Positions 59,106 to 64,000 of a DNA stretch of 64,000 nt are shown in pieces. The translations under genes and the position numbers were made by a program. Position 1 is the stretch's first letter. Every line of letters begins with the position of its first letter. The stretch is from Cinclus cinclus (taxonomy: Eukaryota; Chordata; Aves; Passeriformes; Cinclidae). The stretch covers positions 57,583,158 to 57,647,157 of the forward strand of contig NC_085049.1 in NCBI RefSeq assembly GCF_963662255.1, written 5' to 3'. The notes below the pieces were generated by a model. It made no database searches, had not been told where the DNA came from, and was given only the letters and a program-made list of their open reading frames with translations.

Positions 59106-62100
59106 AGGAAGACAACAAATGAGCCCAAAGATATTAATCTGTGAGTAGATGCCTTTAACATGAGGAACTAGAGATCATCCTCACTGGGAAGTTGCTAATG
59201 TTCAGCCACATGACATGGTAATAGAACTGGGAGAATTTGGAAGGTGTTGAGACTGGCAGGACAGAGGAGTGTTTTGTGCATGGGAAAGTGCCTCCAGAGC
59301 CAACAAAAGATCATGATCCTAAGAGCTCCCTCGATACTTGCCCAACCTGATGTGAGAGTCCCCCTCTGCCAAGGCAGGCAGTTCTGGCCCCACCCTGTCC
59401 CGCAGCAGTTGGGGCAGGGAGGAGGAGGACAATGAGGAGAAGGTGAGGAGCAGCAGCCTGTTACTGCCTGCCCTGGTGTACCAACCAGCATTTACTCTTC
59501 CTCCAGCAGCAGTGTGTCTAGAAGTCCCTTCTCTGCAGCATAGCTTCCCTCTCCTCACTCTTCACTCAAGGCATTGTCCCCTCCCCACCATAACGTGGGT
59601 TTTCAAGTTCCCCCTTGCCATCTCTCTATCATAATCCATGTTTTTTTTCCTTCCTTACTGCTGCCTCATTTGCTCTGTGGACTCTGACCCCAGAAAACTC
59701 AGCAGGCAGCCCAGGAGAATTACGTGGCTATGCACATCTAGGAACTGCTGCTGTTGTTGAACTCTGCCTGGGAATTGTGTGTGGACAATGTACTGGAAGT
59801 GCCCCTGGCAGGCAAGCTGTTTTGGTGTTCCTTATACTCCCTGGGAGGTGCTGAACTTGCTGAGGGCAACTAAAAACCGTTAAGGCCTCCACCAGCTTTC
59901 AGAGTTTTACTGGTCTTTGTAGCATCACTACACCACTGCAGCAAAGCACCGTCAGCTCTGTAAGCCTTCAGCACGGAGACAAGGGAGACATCGTGCCAGA
60001 AACATTTCCAGATCACAGGGCAGCCGCCTGTGATGATCCAGGTTGTTCTGCCCTGTTAATTTAGCCTGCTGGATGTGCAGCTCCAGCAACTAGCAGTTTC
60101 CAGTCTGTAGAGGATATTGCTGAGCACTGACATGCTCTCTTCACACGCTGTGGGTGAGAGAAACCTGTCCTTTAAATGGACACAGTTGTACATTAGGTCA
60201 CTCAAAAGTCCTGTGCCAGTCTTTCTGCCCTTGCTGAACCTCTAGCCTAGCTTCCATAGAAGCTGGACAGAAAGTGGTACCTGGGTAAAATTAATGGCAG
60301 GAATTGCTTCCATAGTTGTCCTGTTTCAAGCAAGATGAAACAACTCAGATCCATGTTTCTGTTTCTTCCAGGTACACTCCACTATCATACTACAGCTGCC
60401 TATGTGCAAGTTAAGTAGTTTATCCCTGCAGCATAGAAGCCAGAGGAAACTGAGTCTTTGTGGGCTGCAGATTAGAGATTTCCCACCTGTTGGGACACCA
60501 TGATTGGGACCCTAGCAAGGCTTCCTTCATGAAACAGAGGTGCTCCTGACTTGGTGTCCTTCCTGGTGGCTGAGTGTTTGGAGGCTTTTAATTCAGCTGG
60601 GTTTGGGCAGATCCTGAGAGTGGCACGGAACAGTGCCTTGGCACTTGCCAAGGTTGGGGGTAGATGTGTGAAGGATGGCAATAAGCTGCTGTTCAGCACT
60701 CCAGTACAATTAGAGGGTCATGTGCCTGCCACAGTCTTGGTTACCTGGAAACTGGCCCAGCTCATGAGACAGGGTGGCCATACTCCTCAGTGGAGAGTGT
60801 AGGCTGTGTTTAGGTCTTTTCATGATGCTCACTGCCTTGCAATTCATCACATCTCATTAGCTGCCTTCCCACAACAATTTCAGGGCTGAAAGGACCTATG
60901 TCATTGAGCAATCCCACACTGTGTTTGATTCCTGTTTGTCCATAAGCAACTCTGAATGCCCTTGAGCCAATGCTGCTGGAAATCTGCCTGTTGGTTCAGG
61001 TTTTTGAGCTGCTTTCTTGTCACTTATGTGTTGGAGCAGCCTGATATTAAGGATTCTCAGAAAAGCTTCCTACAGAAGTAGTCTTCTTCTTGGTTACTTG
61101 TCACTTGCTGATGACCCAGCAGCAGTAGAACAGTCCTTCTAAAGGAGCATATCTGATCCTTAGGTCAACCTGGGAATTGGGGTATCTGGTCATTGCAAAT
61201 AGCACACAGTCCTGGTTGGCACACCCTTTAAGTCGTGGGATCTGAGGCAGACCCCAAAGTCCTGCTTGCTGATGCAATTCAAATCTCTGTCATTACTCCT
61301 TTGGCTGTGTTATAATTCTTCCAGGACAGCATGTCCAGCAATGGGGCACAAACAGCATCAGGAAAATCTGTCTGATTCCTGTAGTGACTTGGATACATCT
61401 ACCTGGGAAAGAAGTATGTGAATTTCCCTGGGACAACTGACAGCAAGCCTCCAAGCTCAGAACATAGAAGCATCCTGTCTAATGCCCATAATTCCTCCTC
61501 TTTTCCTGGCAGTTCTGCAATGCAGAGGAGTAAGACACCTGCAAAGGATCATCCTTATATGCTCCTTGTCTCTTGAACTTGGATGATATGCCAGGTGCAG
61601 TAAGTAAATTAGACAACCCTGGTAAGGCATCAGTCTAGGGATCTCATCGTCCCATCCCCTGGACTATTGTTTTTTAGACTGAAAATAAATCTAGAAGTAG
61701 GAGGCTCCTTTATTGTGTTCCCATTATGCTGGCTGGAGTTAATTGACACCAGATTTTTCTTCCATTTCATAATATTCACATTAAATGATCTCTTTCCTTT
61801 TACCTTTCCGTTGCCACTACCAGAGACTCCATTGCCTAACTGTTCCTCACATAATGGTGTGAGTTGTGCATCCCTGCCACCATCCAACCTGCCAAGACCA
61901 GCTGTTACCCTATCCTTTAGCACACAGCTGGGTGATACCTGGAGGCCTTGGTGCTGGGCATGGTAAGAGACAAAAATACAACTGATCAGAAAGAAGTGCA
62001 GCTGAAATTGCTTTCCAGAAAGACCTCATTTTCACTCTTGCCTGAGCCTACTGTCTGTCTGTCTGTCTGTCTCAATAGGAGGAAAGGAGTGGGAGGTTCC

Positions 62101-64000
62101 ACATCAGAGTTTCTCCGTGGATCTGTAAACCCAACACAAGCTGGTGCTGCAAAAAATGCAGTTGTTTTCACATCAGTCTGATGCTCAGCAATAGGAATGC
62201 TTTTACATTCAAGAGACAAGAGAGGAGGCTTGCCAGGCAGGGGTGAACAGCTGAAGGTTGGAGATCAGAATGGGATGGTGTGGGGTGTCATGTCATCCCA
62301 ACTGATACAAGCAAGCTTGCAGAAGTATGGGTTGATAAATGGCAGCTGGTTGGGGAAAGAGTGTGAAATCCTGTCCCTTTGCACACTCTAATCTTTCATT
62401 CCTCTGAGTTGTTCAACAAGACCCCTTCCCAAGAGCTGAAAAGCTGGATTTAAACCCACAGACAATTTTGGCTGTACTTTGGGTGTCAGCTTCTTTTACT
62501 AGACATTGTTGACACTGCAGGGCCCTAACTACTGGTGGCTGCCTGGTTGCAGCCAGCCACCCTGCAGCTGCGGCTCCCTGCTCCAGAGCTGTTTCTCATC
62601 ACAGCTCATTCTTACTTCAGCCCACAGCTCCAGTCAGCAGCAGCTTGGTCACGCAAGCATCTTTGCTCAGGAGAGCTTGCTTGCTGGCAAGCACAAGGCT
62701 GTGTCCTGGAGAGAAAATGGCACACAATGTGGCCAATAGCCCTGCAGTCTGCATCCAAGTCACAGCTCTCTTGTGTATGCTTAATCAGCTCCTTCTGTGC
62801 CAGGACATACTTCCAGGGGACCATGCCCTCCACCAGTGCTCTATAGTTTAATTGCTGTAGATGTATGCTTCCCAGTTTGCACATTATTCTGCTTTCAAAA
62901 GCTGACTTATGCAGTACTCTTCATCCACTCCTGATGAACACCAGATACCCTGCTTGCTGCTTTACTCATTGCTCCATCAGCTGCATCACTACAAGATTCT
63001 CATCTTCTATTTTTCAGAAACAGCACATCGGTTTTGCCTTTCCAAGTCAAAGTGAAAAAGGATGCAATCTGTTCAGGTACTGATGCAAACCCCTTAGCAG
63101 AAGTTTCAGGTACTTAAATCTCTATGAAAGGAGCAGGATGGGAGAAACATCCACAGCCATCTGCAATCCCTTCTGATGGATACAGCAATCCCAAATGCAT
63201 GTGCAGTGCCCATTTCCAGGCTGACGTGAAGGGCAGTTATCAATCCAGTGGGTGAGCAGCCAGATTGCACAGAACAGTGTCCCTTCTCCTCTGCAGCTAC
63301 ACAGGGCTGGCCAGGGAGGAGGAAGGAGAGCACCTGGGACTGTGGTTGCAGGATGCTGGGAAGCTGCACAAATGCAAACTTAATGATGTAATGGCAACCT
63401 TCACCTTCATCCCAACTCATTCACTGGTCCCCAGCAGGTTTGCCCTCGAGGGGTGATGTTTCAACAGGAGGAGGCCACAGACACTTAGCCAGAGCAGGGC
63501 AGCTGCCACACCACTGAGGCTGCCACCACAGCATGCCCGGCTATCCCAGCCAATCCCAAGGCTGTGGTCACAAGTCCCACAGGCACAGCCAGCAGTGGAG
63601 CTGGGCTTGGCACCCTGGTGCAATGCAGAGAGGGAGCTCATTACATTTCTTTAGGCAGAGCTGAAACCTGCCAGCTGGGCAAAGGCTTGCTGGGGAGCTG
63701 GGGCCTGTCGGTGCTTGTCCTGGTTGCACACGGAGGAGGACAGGGACATGGTCCACCTGCAGCCAGGGTGGTGTTGAGGTGCCACCAGCAGTGGGAGCCA
63801 GGGGAGCCACCTGTGCAAGGTGTGGGTGAGAGGCAGGCTTTCATCCAGGCACTTAGTTTTTCTGTGATAATAGCCAGTGTGCCATTATTCTGCAAAATGT
63901 ACAGTTGAAATTGTTTTGGTGGGTTGTGGGAGGGATCCAGAGATGTATGGTAATCCCACAGGGAAGAGCTACCTTGAGAAGTCTCAGGATCCCTGTTCTC
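59106..64000. other. Gene-free spacer to the right edge
   Basis: I see no recognisable exon, RNA gene or named repeat in about 4.9 kb. A GTCT tetranucleotide run lies at 62051-62072. All open frames are under 120 codons and have no family resemblance. Confidence 0.5.

Overview
This is nuclear DNA from a vertebrate, most probably a bird and plausibly a songbird. The genes are split by GT-AG introns. The only interspersed repeats I recognise are CR1 LINE fragments and retroviral LTRs of avian type, with no Alu or L1. The housekeeping promoters are very CpG-rich, and the gene order matches a block known from human 22q13.1. I see no bacterial-type systems, CRISPR arrays or operons.

Five protein-coding genes are readable, in the order CDC42EP1 (+), LGALS2 (-), GGA1 (+), SH3BP1 (+), PDXP (+). 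For four of them I could reconstruct the whole coding sequence exon by exon with consistent reading phase: CDC42EP1 (2 coding exons, about 412 aa), GGA1 (17 exons, about 666 aa), SH3BP1 (18 exons, about 658 aa) and PDXP (2 exons, 300 aa). For LGALS2, coding exons 2-4 are clear, but the tiny first coding exon could not be placed.

Layout: 1-6.1 kb is upstream of CDC42EP1, with a GC/GA-rich island near 1.75-2.5 kb. 6.1-10.06 kb is CDC42EP1 with its 3' UTR. 10.96-12.74 kb is LGALS2 exons 4-2. 12.74-28.9 kb is a long spacer holding a decayed endogenous retrovirus (about 14.9-17.2 kb), a CR1 tail and one orphan candidate exon. 28.9-40.3 kb is the GGA1 CpG island, gene and 3' UTR. 40.3-51.7 kb is the SH3BP1 upstream region and gene, with an LTR in intron 2. 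51.7-52.6 kb is a GATA microsatellite and a CR1 tail. 52.6-55.5 kb is the PDXP promoter, gene and 3' UTR. 55.5-64 kb is gene-free spacer with a solo-like LTR and a reverse-oriented CR1 with recognisable reverse-transcriptase motifs.

The genes do not form a pathway. CDC42EP1 and SH3BP1 both act on Cdc42/Rac signalling and actin, PDXP is a HAD phosphatase also linked to actin (cofilin) and vitamin B6, GGA1 is a trans-Golgi clathrin adaptor, and LGALS2 is a beta-galactoside-binding lectin. Their adjacency is conserved synteny rather than functional clustering. I found no convincing undescribed system. The most checkable leads are the PDXP CCAAT array, the GGA1 upstream ORF, the ERV remnants and the orphan exon near 22.3 kb.
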